The notes beneath the pieces are model-generated. The model worked only from the letters and a program-made list of their open reading frames with translations, did no database searches and had not been told where the DNA came from. Shown piece by piece: positions 1 through 7,150 of a stretch of 56,624 nucleotides of DNA. Origin of the DNA: a virus; the IMG/VR virus record IMGVR_UViG_3300025872_000067, positions 1 to 56,624 of that record; one strand, given 5' to 3'. A program made the position numbers and the translations under genes. The stretch's first letter is position 1. The number at the start of each line of letters is the position of its first letter.

Positions 1-164
1 ATCGCCGCCTCTTTCCAACCATCTTGCTCGCTCTTGCGCAACTTCATCAAATCCTCAGAGCAGCACTGGTGTTCCTCGGTCTTGATGCGCAGTGCAATCT
101 CAAGTCGCCTTATCTCCGCAGCACATTCGCCGTGCGGGTCTCCATCCGGTTCTTCGTCAAACAT
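1..164 (-). CDS. Small acidic hypothetical protein, 3' end outside window
   Basis: An open frame starts at the ATG at 164 and is still open at the window edge (54 codons seen). The product begins MFDEEPDGDPHGE, is highly charged and contains two adjacent cysteines (QCCSED), with a mainly helical look. A Shine-Dalgarno-like AGGACAAAGCA precedes the start. It is the last visible member of a run of tiny genes at the end of the early operon. No family is recognised. Confidence 0.5.
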   Translation of the reverse strand, partial: MFDEEPDGDPHGECAAEIRRLEIALRIKTEEHQCCSEDLMKLRKSEQDGWKEAA

Positions 165-176
165 TGCTTTGTCCTT

Positions 177-251
177 TCAAAACCAGCCCAACTCAACGGT
201 CAACAAGGACGCGCCGACAGTCAGCGCCGGTTTAAGTCTGTTCTTGCTCAT
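177..251 (-). CDS. Possible 24-residue peptide
   Basis: A 24-codon frame beginning MSKNRLKPALTV fills the gap between two other small genes. An AGGAGAA tract lies 7 bases before its ATG. It is basic at the N terminus and hydrophobic afterwards. Its reality rests only on the ribosome-binding site and close packing, so confidence is low. Confidence 0.3.
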   Translation of the reverse strand: MSKNRLKPALTVGASLLTVELGWF

Positions 252-266
252 AATTCATTTCTCCTG

Positions 267-383
267 TTAAGCGCCGTGAGTCGGCGCGCCTGTTACCTGG
301 GCGTTATACAGGGGGCGGTCCTCCGGTGCCGCCTGCGTGGCGAGGGGCAGCATGGCGAGGGCGAAGATCAGCAGCGGTTTCAT
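267..383 (-). CDS. Small secreted or membrane peptide (38 aa)
   Basis: A 38-codon frame begins MKPLLIFALAML and continues into an Ala-rich stretch (LATQAAPEDRP). This is a textbook short Sec signal peptide with a likely cleavage site after TQA, leaving a mature peptide of under 20 residues. The start lies 11 bases after the stop of the preceding gene, with TGAGGAGCC upstream. Function is unknown; small exported peptides of this kind are common in accessory regions. Confidence 0.45.
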   Translation of the reverse strand: MKPLLIFALAMLPLATQAAPEDRPLYNAQVTGAPTHGA

Positions 384-394
384 AGTCGGGCTCC

Positions 395-535
395 TCAGTG
401 CTTCGAGGCCGTCATGGACTGGAGGAGGTCGCCCAAGGAGGGGCTGGCGTCATCCTCCTCGCGCTTGCTCAGGAAGGCGCAGCCGTGGTCGTCCAGATAG
501 CTCGCGTCCAGCTCCCACTCCCCCAGCTCCTCCAT
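395..535 (-). CDS. Small acidic hypothetical protein (46 aa)
   Basis: The frame begins MEELGEWELDASY and ends SMTASKH. It is strongly acidic and cytoplasmic by composition. The start codon is just past the stop of the 539-745 gene, and a TAGGAG tract gives a ribosome-binding site. No family is recognised. Confidence 0.5.
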   Translation of the reverse strand: MEELGEWELDASYLDDHGCAFLSKREEDDASPSLGDLLQSMTASKH

Positions 536-538
536 CTC

Positions 539-745
539 CTACATCGGGAGGTCCGCGGCGTTCATGAGCACCGGCCAGGCTCGGCTCATCTGCTCCTGGG
601 CGTCCCGCCCGAGTTCGTTCAGCCGCTCCTGAAACTCGCGTTCCAGCTCCGCCTTCTGGGCGTGGGCTTGTTGGTGGATGCCGTGGACGGCCCGGGCGGC
701 GGTCAGGGCGTCTCCGGTGAGACGGATGGTGGTCTTGCGGCTCAT
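539..745 (-). CDS. Hypothetical helical protein (68 aa)
   Basis: The product starts MSRKTTIRLTGDAL and then forms one long charged helix rich in Ala, Gln, Glu and Arg (about residues 12-55), likely a coiled coil. The start overlaps the stop of the upstream ATPase-like gene (ATGA), so the two are probably translationally coupled. The N terminus resembles the basic strand of ribbon-helix-helix proteins, but the rest does not clearly fit; function is unassigned. Confidence 0.6.
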   Translation of the reverse strand: MSRKTTIRLTGDALTAARAVHGIHQQAHAQKAELEREFQERLNELGRDAQEQMSRAWPVLMNAADLPM

Positions 746-1920
746 AGCGGTTCTCCGGTGATCTGTTCGCCCAAGGACACGATGGTGTCCATCAGGAAGT
801 TCTGCATGGTGCGGGTTTCATCGTACAGCTGGTGGCGGAGGTGGATGAACTCCTCAATCAGCGTCCCGGCCAGCATCTTGGTTCCCATCATCAAGGTGCG
901 CTTGCTGATGTAGATTTTGCCCTCATGCGCCCGGCCCAGGACTTCCTCGCCCAGGAACTCGCTGACAATGATCGGGTAGTCCTGGACGGCGAAGCCCAGC
1001 CGCTCGCAGAAGCCCGCGGCCTTCTCCAGCCGGGTCCGTTCCAGCTCGCTCAGGCGCATCGGGGTCGCCTCCTCGTGGAGCTGGTCCATGATCCAGACCT
1101 GCGAAGCCTTCAGCGCGGAGCGGGACAGCGAGGAGTCGAAGCTGCGGGCGAGTTCGGAGACGGTCGCCAGGAAGGGCTTGGACGGCTCCACGCCCTCGAA
1201 CTCCAGCGCATGCTCGAAGGTCGCCTTGGGCGCGGTGACGGCTTTCTTGATCAGGGGAGCCTGTTGGGACTCGCAGAGCCCGCGACGGACGGCGGCGCTG
1301 ATGTCCCAGGACCACTTGATGGTCCGATCCTCCGTCAGGTCCACCTTCTTCTGGATGTTGTAGGTGAACTGCGAGGGGTTGTCCAGCCGATAGGCTCGCA
1401 CGCCCCGGTAGTACACGAAGTGCGACGGGCCGGGATGGATGTGGACGGCCTCGTGGCGCTCCAGCGGTTCGGAGGACAGGATGATGTCGGAGCGGGACGC
1501 CCAGACATCCAGGAACTTCTCGCCCCGGACCACAATCACGGTTTCGTCCGCGGCGACCTCCGGGACCTCATCGGCCTCGAACACCTCGCCGCGTTCGTCC
1601 ATCGTGTTGCAATACAGCTCGCGGAAGGCTTGCCACACTTCCCAGGTCTTGCCGACCTCCGTGGTGAAGCCCAGACGGCGTTTGTTCATCGTGACCACGT
1701 TGAAGTCATCGACCCGGACGCGATCCCGCTTGATGCCGAACTCCAGCTTGCGCTTCCCAGCGTGAATGGTGATGTCGCAGCCTTCGCGGAGGAGGATGGC
1801 GATGGCGTACTTGAGGCCGGTCCCGAAGAAGCCGATGGCCCCGGGGTTCTCCTTCGAGCTGACCCCGAAGGTGGCGATGGACTTGGGGTCAATGACGCCA
1901 TTGTTGCGGAAGATGATCAC
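742..1920 (-). CDS. GHKL-type (Hsp90/histidine kinase-like) ATPase domain protein
   Basis: I choose the GTG at 1920 (392 aa) because a perfect AAAAGGAG lies 7 bases upstream; a longer reading from 1971 has no such site. Near the N terminus, NNGVIDPKSIATFGVSS followed by IGFFGTGLKYAIAIL resembles the ATP-lid motifs of the GHKL superfamily (D/N-x-G, then G-x-G-x-K-x-A). The C terminus has an EEFIHLRHQLYDETR segment that recalls a zinc-protease helix with an incomplete HExxH. This family is seen in other phages without a known role. ATP binding is a reasonable inference; substrate and partner are unknown. Confidence 0.7.
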   Translation of the reverse strand: MIIFRNNGVIDPKSIATFGVSSKENPGAIGFFGTGLKYAIAILLREGCDITIHAGKRKLEFGIKRDRVRVDDFNVVTMNKRRLGFTTEVGKTWEVWQAFRELYCNTMDERGEVFEADEVPEVAADETVIVVRGEKFLDVWASRSDIILSSEPLERHEAVHIHPGPSHFVYYRGVRAYRLDNPSQFTYNIQKKVDLTEDRTIKWSWDISAAVRRGLCESQQAPLIKKAVTAPKATFEHALEFEGVEPSKPFLATVSELARSFDSSLSRSALKASQVWIMDQLHEEATPMRLSELERTRLEKAAGFCERLGFAVQDYPIIVSEFLGEEVLGRAHEGKIYISKRTLMMGTKMLAGTLIEEFIHLRHQLYDETRTMQNFLMDTIVSLGEQITGEPL

Positions 1921-1927
1921 GTTGTGA

Positions 1928-1935
1928 CTCCTTTT
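1928..1935 (-). promoter_or_regulatory. Strong ribosome-binding site fixing a GTG start
   Basis: On the minus strand this reads AAAAGGAG and lies 7 bases before the GTG at 1920. It is the reason the ATPase-like gene is started there rather than at the upstream in-frame codon at 1971. Confidence 0.7.
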
Positions 1936-1958
1936 CTCAGGGTTGTTGAAACAGAATC

Positions 1959-2189
1959 TTACTCCACACACACTCGCTCATAGCGGTCCGGGAGGGCTCC
2001 ACACGATCCGGGGGAGCCGTCCGCGTTCACCACGCGCACACACTCCCGGGTCAGGTAGCTGATATGAACCTCCGGGCGGTCCAGATAGTCCGCAAAGGCC
2101 CCCGCCAGGCCCCAGAGCAGCAGGACGGCGAAGGCGATCGGAGCAGCCCAGCGGGCGTGGTCACACAACCTCGTCAGCGTCCCACGCAT
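1959..2189 (-). CDS. Small membrane protein (76 aa)
   Basis: Starting at the ATG at 2189, the product has one strong hydrophobic span (about residues 13-32, APIAFAVLLLWGLAG) and a C-terminal part with two cysteines and the ending DRYERVCVE. The start overlaps the 3' end of the preceding gene in another frame. A longer version from 2324 is open but would run through that whole gene. A single-pass inner-membrane protein is likely; function unknown. Confidence 0.5.
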   Translation of the reverse strand: MRGTLTRLCDHARWAAPIAFAVLLLWGLAGAFADYLDRPEVHISYLTRECVRVVNADGSPGSCGALPDRYERVCVE

Positions 2190-2382
2190 AGCCCCGAAGG
2201 CGATTGACTTCAAACTCGAATCGCAACGGGCTTCGCGCAGCAAGTCCTCGTGCGACTTCTTGCGGTTTTGCGCCGCGCGGGATTGGGTGCCTGTGTATGC
2301 GGCGGAAGGCTTCTTGTAGTTCATGATGGGTCAGCTCCTTTCCAATCTCGAATCGCGGCGTCAGTATCGGGGGTTGGTTCAT
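2161..2382 (-). CDS. Hypothetical protein (73 aa), first gene after an early promoter
   Basis: The product begins MNQPPILTPRFEIG, contains a helix LTHHELQEAFRRIHRH, and ends WDADEVV. It lies about 20 bases downstream of the -10 box of the promoter at 2402-2430, with TTGAGAA before the ATG. An overlapping frame in the same stretch is also open, so assignment rests on promoter proximity. No family is recognised. Confidence 0.5.
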   Translation of the reverse strand: MNQPPILTPRFEIGKELTHHELQEAFRRIHRHPIPRGAKPQEVARGLAARSPLRFEFEVNRLRGYAWDADEVV

Positions 2383-2401
2383 TTCTCAACTCGTGTGAAG
2401 A

Positions 2402-2430
2402 AGTATAGTGGGTCAATCCGAAGAAGTAAA
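2402..2430 (-). promoter_or_regulatory. Phage early promoter, TTTACT-N17-TATACT
   Basis: On the minus strand the -35 hexamer TTTACT (2425-2430) and -10 hexamer TATACT (2402-2407) are exactly 17 bases apart. Both are followed by TCTTC, so an 11-base box recurs 23 bases apart. The same arrangement, including most of the spacer, is found at 19478-19506 and 24324-24352. It would drive the distal group of small genes. Confidence 0.75.
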
Positions 2431-2435
2431 GCGAT

Positions 2436-2651
2436 TCAGGTCAATTCCAGCGCGCGGCGGATTTCCCGCCGGACCTGAAGGCGGGCGTTGAGGGCCGCGC
2501 GGTGGTCGGAGGAAGTCCGCGAGCACGTCACCATCAGGGGCTTCCCCCTCACGGTGAAGCGGACCTTGTAGTGTCTCCGGCCCTGCTCCACCGTGTAGGC
2601 GATCCCCGCCCCCTCCAGCTCCCGCTTCGTTGCTTCCAGCGTCTCGATCAT
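2436..2651 (-). CDS. Small basic hypothetical protein (71 aa)
   Basis: The product starts MIETLEATKRELEGAG, has a beta-rich middle (HYKVRFTVRGKPLMVTCS) and ends in a basic helix with RRTL-like arginines. It resembles small proteins common in phages and prophages with an alpha-beta-beta-alpha layout and a conserved 'SDHRAxLNAR' segment. No function is established. The gene lies between the primase-helicase and the promoter at 2402. Confidence 0.6.
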   Translation of the reverse strand: MIETLEATKRELEGAGIAYTVEQGRRHYKVRFTVRGKPLMVTCSRTSSDHRAALNARLQVRREIRRALELT

Positions 2652-2661
2652 GGGGGCGTCC

Positions 2662-5073
2662 TCAGAATGGGGGCTTGTCCGACTTCGGGCCGTCCTTCAG
2701 AGGCTCCTGGGTCGGCTCTACCTTGGGCCACTCGAACGGGCCGCCAAAGTTCTTGTCCCAGTGCGCCCGGACATGCTCCAGCGGGGGGAGGTGGTACATG
2801 TACACGCGCTTCTTGATCATCACCTCGAAGCCGTGTTCATTGGTCCATGGAATCTCCGCCATTTCCTGCTTCGACTGCGGCCAGCCGTCCGGGAAGGCCC
2901 GGGCAAGCCACTTGCCGAAGCCGGTGCGGCTCATGCGGAAGTTCCGGCCCTGGTCGCGGAGGTCGTTCACGTAGTCGTCATACAAGCTGTCCTTCACCAC
3001 CTTGTTCCGCCAGTCCTGGTCGGTCTTGAGCAACCGGCCCTCCCACAGCTTCTCATACATCCACTGGGTTTCCGGCGACATGCTCATGATCTTCTGGTCC
3101 TGCAGCGCCCGGGTCTGGGGGACCTGGCGAACCTCGAAGGCGCTCAGGTCATAGGTCAGGAGGAAGTGGAGCAGGTGCTCAAGTCCTCCGTTGTCCAGAT
3201 CGTCCTTGATGCGCTTGAAATAGGCGTGGTCCTGCTTGTGGCCCTCGCCCACCTCCATGACGAAGAACCGGCGTTCATCCAGACCCGCGGGCACCACCCA
3301 ATCTTCGTTCGAGGCGAGGACCAGGTGGACATAGTTCGGGGCCGCTTCCGCGTCCACGCCCTTGCCCTCGATCACCAGGTGTTCTTCGGTCACGAGGGTC
3401 TTGAGCACGCTTTCGTGCTTCTTGTCCCCGGCGAAGAAAGCCTCATCACCGAACAGCAGGACGGTATCGCGGAGGTGGGCGTTGAAGGAGCCCACCAGGT
3501 GCTTCGAGTCGCTGACTTGGAGGTAGTGACGCCCGAACATCGCGCCCAGGACCTTGGCGAAGAAGGACTTGCCGGTGCCACGGCGACCGCGGAGGACCAC
3601 GGCCACTTCGCCCGGGCCGTCCGGGTGCTGGACCATCCGCGCCATCCACCCGACCAGGTAGTGGTAGTGCTCCGGGTTCCCTGAGCAGACGTTGTCGCGG
3701 ATGTGGTTCAGGAAGGGCATGTGCTTCTCGCCCGGGAGGGAGTCGCACGCGAACCCGCGCCAGAGGTTGTAGGCTTCTTCGACCTCCTGGCCGGGGGCAA
3801 ACACGATGGTCTCATATTGGCGGCGCTGGGGGTGATCAATCCAGAAGGCTCCCGCGGCCTTCTCAATGGGCTTGCCCTCCTCCGAGTACCCAACCACTAC
3901 CTTGATGTGGCGGTAGCGGTTGCGGAAGTCCTCGAAGGACTGCTTGCTGATTTTGGTCCGCTTCATCGCCGGGTCCCAGACCTCGCTGATGATGCGGCAC
4001 TTCCCGCCGATGTCCGCGATGACGGCGTGCTTCTCGTTGAGCTTGCGCAGCCAAGGGTCCACCGCCTCCTCGTGGGCACGTTCGATCTGCCGCAGGGCGT
4101 AGCCTTCCCAGTTCGGCTTGTCTCTGACGCTCGCGGCGATTTCGTTGGAGCCGGTGATCACCGCGAAGATCATTTCATCAGGGACCTCCGCCCGCACGAG
4201 GTCGCAGCAGACCTTGAACAGGGCTTCCGACCGGGAGGGGTACTTGGTCGGGTCCAGCGGGTCCTGCCCAGTAGCAATCAGCGCCAGTACGTGGTCGCTG
4301 ATTGCCTTCCCGTGCTCATGGGCCCACTCCCGCAGCTCCTCCGTCCCGATGTCCGGGACGTTGCCCGTGATCTTCACCTTCGGACGGCCCCCGGCCAGGC
4401 CCTGCTCCGCCATCTGGACTCGAACCGCGGGGGTGAATTGTTCGATGGGGTAGCTGGCGTCATTCCACTCCACGAGACGGGCGAGGGTCGGCTGGCGACC
4501 CTTCTTGACCTTCTTCGCGGTGGGCATGTTGATCGTGCCCGGGAGGCGCATGATGCGGTCCACGTTGTGGCAGTGGTCCGCCTGAAACACCTTCTCCAGC
4601 TGGATGTTATAGGCTTCCAGCTCCTGAGCCTTCGCCACCGATCCGGCGATGTCCAGCTTGTCGGACGGGTTCAGACGCCAAAAGCCCTGATAGCCCCCGC
4701 CCGAGTCGATGATGACCGTGGGCTTGGGCGTGTAGGACTGGAGCAGCTTCAGCGCCCGCGCCCGCTCCTCCTCGAAGTCCTCCCCGGCTCGCGGGTCGAT
4801 GTCCACGTGGAGCCACGCGAGGCGGGCCATGTCCTCCTTCGAGGCTTTCACGTCCATCGCCCGGCGGACCGGGTTCACGTGGAAGTACAGGTTGCGCTTG
4901 CCCTGGTGCCCTTCAATCCACTCCGCGGCTTTCTGCCAGCGGTCGGGCATGAATGTGACCGTCTCCGTCTTCCCGTCCGGGATGATGGCCGTCAGGACCC
5001 ACGGCCCCTCCGGGCACCACTTCTTCAGGAAGTCGATTGCGTCCTTGGTCTTGTGCTTCGGCAGTTCCGCCAT
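2662..5073 (-). CDS. Primase-helicase (RepB-like primase N-domain plus SF3/D5-type helicase)
   Basis: The 803-residue protein has two parts. The N-terminal 230 residues resemble RepB-family archaeo-eukaryotic-type primases, with WLHVDIDPRAG and DSGGGYQGFW containing acidic and Gly motifs. The C-terminal half is a phage P-loop helicase: Walker A GRRGTGKS, Walker B DTVLLFGDEAF, then a sensor-like LASNEDWVVP and an arginine-finger-like DERRFF. It would unwind the fork and prime DNA synthesis for the PolA encoded 2 kb downstream in coordinates. Domain assignment is firm; primase activity is inferred from motifs. Confidence 0.85.
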   Translation of the reverse strand: MAELPKHKTKDAIDFLKKWCPEGPWVLTAIIPDGKTETVTFMPDRWQKAAEWIEGHQGKRNLYFHVNPVRRAMDVKASKEDMARLAWLHVDIDPRAGEDFEEERARALKLLQSYTPKPTVIIDSGGGYQGFWRLNPSDKLDIAGSVAKAQELEAYNIQLEKVFQADHCHNVDRIMRLPGTINMPTAKKVKKGRQPTLARLVEWNDASYPIEQFTPAVRVQMAEQGLAGGRPKVKITGNVPDIGTEELREWAHEHGKAISDHVLALIATGQDPLDPTKYPSRSEALFKVCCDLVRAEVPDEMIFAVITGSNEIAASVRDKPNWEGYALRQIERAHEEAVDPWLRKLNEKHAVIADIGGKCRIISEVWDPAMKRTKISKQSFEDFRNRYRHIKVVVGYSEEGKPIEKAAGAFWIDHPQRRQYETIVFAPGQEVEEAYNLWRGFACDSLPGEKHMPFLNHIRDNVCSGNPEHYHYLVGWMARMVQHPDGPGEVAVVLRGRRGTGKSFFAKVLGAMFGRHYLQVSDSKHLVGSFNAHLRDTVLLFGDEAFFAGDKKHESVLKTLVTEEHLVIEGKGVDAEAAPNYVHLVLASNEDWVVPAGLDERRFFVMEVGEGHKQDHAYFKRIKDDLDNGGLEHLLHFLLTYDLSAFEVRQVPQTRALQDQKIMSMSPETQWMYEKLWEGRLLKTDQDWRNKVVKDSLYDDYVNDLRDQGRNFRMSRTGFGKWLARAFPDGWPQSKQEMAEIPWTNEHGFEVMIKKRVYMYHLPPLEHVRAHWDKNFGGPFEWPKVEPTQEPLKDGPKSDKPPF

Positions 5074-5085
5074 TTCCGATCCCCC

Positions 5086-5412
5086 TCAAAAGCCCCAGTG
5101 TTCGCGTAGGCGCTCCACGGGGGCGTTCCCCCTTTCCATTTGAATCAGCCAGAGGCGAGTGCAGCCCAGAGCGGCGGCGATTTCGCGCTGGGTCTTACCC
5201 GAGCGGCGGCGGAACAGCAAGCAGACCTCGTGGGGCTTCAGTTGTCCGAGGTGCTGGCGCGGTTGATCGTCCAGGCGGCGGTCCGCTTCCCATTCACGGT
5301 AGCGGTCCGGGCGCACCACGTACTCCTTCGCGGCCTCAATCTGATTGAGACCCTTGCGGCGGCGGTGTAGCAATAGGCTTTCGCCTTTGGTTGGTGTCAC
5401 TGTAGCAGACAT
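5086..5412 (-). CDS. Tandem helix-turn-helix DNA-binding protein
   Basis: The 108-residue product contains two XRE-like helix-turn-helix segments: LNQIEAAKEYVVRPDRYREW in the N half and KTQREIAAALGCTRLWLIQM in the C half. I start at the ATG at 5412, 8 bases after GGAG; a TTG six bases upstream is less likely. It lies just ahead of the primase-helicase gene. A regulator of phage transcription or an origin-binding role is possible; the sequence does not decide. Confidence 0.7.
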   Translation of the reverse strand: MSATVTPTKGESLLLHRRRKGLNQIEAAKEYVVRPDRYREWEADRRLDDQPRQHLGQLKPHEVCLLFRRRSGKTQREIAAALGCTRLWLIQMERGNAPVERLREHWGF

Positions 5413-5795
5413 GTACAAATCTCCTTAGTTCTTGGGAGGCGTGTCCAACGTGCGACACAGACCTCATACAGGCGTTCTCGCGGAACCTGGCCCAGCATAG
5501 CAGCGGCCACCGCTCCATCGAATAGCAACCACTCCGTCTCCCCGACCTTCAGCAGGAGGAAGGCCCGGCCCCCGGCCTTGCGGCGACGGGTCAGCCAGGT
5601 CCTCTGCTGGCGGGTGAAGTGGTCCACTCGAAGCGGTCCGCCCCTGGGCGGCCAGCGTTCCGCGAACTTCAATTCAATCCAGCCTTGGTTGTAGTTCACA
5701 TCCGGGGTCCCGGGCACAATGGGGTTCTCCACGCGCACCGGGTCCAGCGACCGGATGACGGGGCGGAGGGAGTCCCACATTGCGGCTTCAGACAT
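5397..5795 (-). CDS. PD-(D/E)XK (VRR-NUC-like) nuclease
   Basis: This 132-residue protein has the compact restriction-fold signature of phage VRR-NUC/Holliday-junction-type nucleases: an early acidic helix, GTPDVNY supplying the catalytic Asp, and WIELKFAE supplying E-x-K, followed by a basic QQRTWLTRRRKAG helix and a strand FLLLKVGETEW. It probably processes branched DNA or debris during replication and packaging. The ATG at 5795 follows GAGGT and overlaps the stop of the deaminase gene. Confidence 0.75.
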   Translation of the reverse strand: MSEAAMWDSLRPVIRSLDPVRVENPIVPGTPDVNYNQGWIELKFAERWPPRGGPLRVDHFTRQQRTWLTRRRKAGGRAFLLLKVGETEWLLFDGAVAAAMLGQVPRERLYEVCVARWTRLPRTKEICTCLLQ

Positions 5796-6249
5796 CAACC
5801 CACCTCACTTCGATGTTGTAACGGCGGGCGACTTCCAAAGCCTCGTCAATGCGTTGATTCCACTCAGCAACCCACCCCGGATCGCGGCCCGTGTAGTCGA
5901 TGCCCGGGAAGGCGACCCGCTTCACGCCCGCCTTCCCCGCAGCCTCCATACAGTTCGGACAGCAGGGGAAAGAAGTATAGAGCGTGAAGCCAGTCGCAGG
6001 CGAGCCTAAAAAGTTGAGCGCATTGACCTCAGCGTGAACAACACGCTGGTACTTGTACCCGCGGTCAGCGTACAGGGCCGGGTCGTCATCGTGGCCCGGA
6101 TGGAAGCCGTTGAACCCGGTCGAAGCCACGCTGTTGTTGGGCCGAACCAGGACGGCTCCGACCTTCGTGGAAGGGTCCTTGCTCCACCCCGCGACGTGTT
6201 GGGCCAGCGCGACATAGCGGCGGTCCCAGCGGTCTTGACGCTCGCTCAT
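5788..6249 (-). CDS. Deoxycytidylate deaminase
   Basis: A 153-residue zinc-dependent dCMP deaminase that converts dCMP to dUMP. The zinc/catalytic motif HAEVNAL and the PCCPNC pair are intact, and the N terminus has the usual helix and the strand KVGAVLV. The start at 6249 overlaps the upstream stop (ATGA) and has AAGGGG ahead of it. In this genome dUMP is also the substrate for the TS-family enzyme at 11929-12984, so the deaminase probably feeds the modified-thymidine pathway. Confidence 0.9.
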   Translation of the reverse strand: MSERQDRWDRRYVALAQHVAGWSKDPSTKVGAVLVRPNNSVASTGFNGFHPGHDDDPALYADRGYKYQRVVHAEVNALNFLGSPATGFTLYTSFPCCPNCMEAAGKAGVKRVAFPGIDYTGRDPGWVAEWNQRIDEALEVARRYNIEVRWVDV

Positions 6250-6560
6250 ATCAGCCCCTTCTCGTTGGCGATCCATTCGGTGACCGTCAGCGTGACGGTC
6301 CGACCGTTCTTGGCCACGTTCTTGATCTGGGATTTCGGCATCCAGACCTCCGACTCACCGCCGTGGTCGATGAGCAGGGCCTTGTCCGTCTCGCGCTTGA
6401 CGGTACATTCGATGTCCACGGTGTTGTCGTTGCTTTGACGCATGGGGTTCTCCTTCGGTTCGCCCCGGACTTCCTCCGGGGTCAAGCGGGTACACTTTGC
6501 GCAGCGTGCGTCCGCGAACAAGTATGTGACCTGCGCGTCACACTGATAGCAGAATTTCAT
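6246..6560 (-). CDS. Zinc-ribbon small protein (104 aa)
   Basis: The N terminus has two CxxC pairs (CYQC and CAKC) making a likely zinc ribbon; the C-terminal 65 residues form a beta-rich domain with WMPKSQIKN. The first ATG overlaps the upstream stop. An internal in-frame ATG at residue 40 has its own AAGGAG six bases upstream, so a shorter product lacking the zinc ribbon may also be made. No family name is recognised. Confidence 0.65.
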   Translation of the reverse strand: MKFCYQCDAQVTYLFADARCAKCTRLTPEEVRGEPKENPMRQSNDNTVDIECTVKRETDKALLIDHGGESEVWMPKSQIKNVAKNGRTVTLTVTEWIANEKGLI

Positions 6561-7150
6561 AACATAGAACCTTTTGCCAATTTAATGAGTTCATCTTTGA
6601 AGTCTTGTGGCGTTCGGTTTGCCTCTTTTTTGCTGAGAGTTGGTTTGTTCCTATCCTTCCCCCGTGAATCTTGATAACCCACCTGATGCGACCCACTGGG
6701 GCGTTCCCAACGTAGTTCGTGAGGTGGGTTCTTGCCGTGATAGTACAACCAAGTTGCTTTGTTTGCCCTGTGTCCGTAGGCGCTTTGCCATACTTCACAA
6801 ACCCATTCGTGTAGTCCAATACGTTTCCACCCGACCCCTACGGGCTTGGCAATACCGTAAGCCTGCCAGGCTTTTGTCTTTGCTGGGTGTTCAAGCACAC
6901 CTCCCCAACGAATTACGGACCTCAAAGCTGATTCAAAACAACCATGGTCGTTCCCGGGCCTATTATGTTCACCTCCCCAGCGTTTATAGTTCACGCATGC
7001 TAAGGCTCCCCAACGCTGACAAGGGGGGTGTGCTATAACAGGATAGGGTCCAGCATACAAGCGGGCGTCTCGCCCTTCATCCCAAGGGTCCACGTCCGAA
7101 ATTCCAAAATAAACGCCCCCTGTTTGTACAAATAAAGCAGCAACCGTCAT
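6557..7150 (-). CDS. Phage protein with PPCQ motif, unknown role
   Basis: The 197-residue product carries GGVYFGISDVDPWDE and later AHPPCQRWG, both recurring in a phage protein family of unknown function. The PPCQ segment recalls motif IV of cytosine-5 methyltransferases, but I see no convincing SAM-binding loop, so methylation is not claimed. Codon choice is clearly more AT-rich than its neighbours, suggesting recent acquisition. AAGGAG lies 7 bases before the ATG, which overlaps the polymerase stop. Confidence 0.65.
   Translation of the reverse strand: MTVAALFVQTGGVYFGISDVDPWDEGRDARLYAGPYPVIAHPPCQRWGALACVNYKRWGGEHNRPGNDHGCFESALRSVIRWGGVLEHPAKTKAWQAYGIAKPVGVGWKRIGLHEWVCEVWQSAYGHRANKATWLYYHGKNPPHELRWERPSGSHQVGYQDSRGKDRNKPTLSKKEANRTPQDFKDELIKLAKGSML

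Noticed and set aside
5960-5980. TATACTTCTTT inside the deaminase gene resembling an early promoter
   Set aside because: There is no -35-like hexamer 16-18 bases upstream and the bases encode conserved deaminase residues, so it looks accidental.
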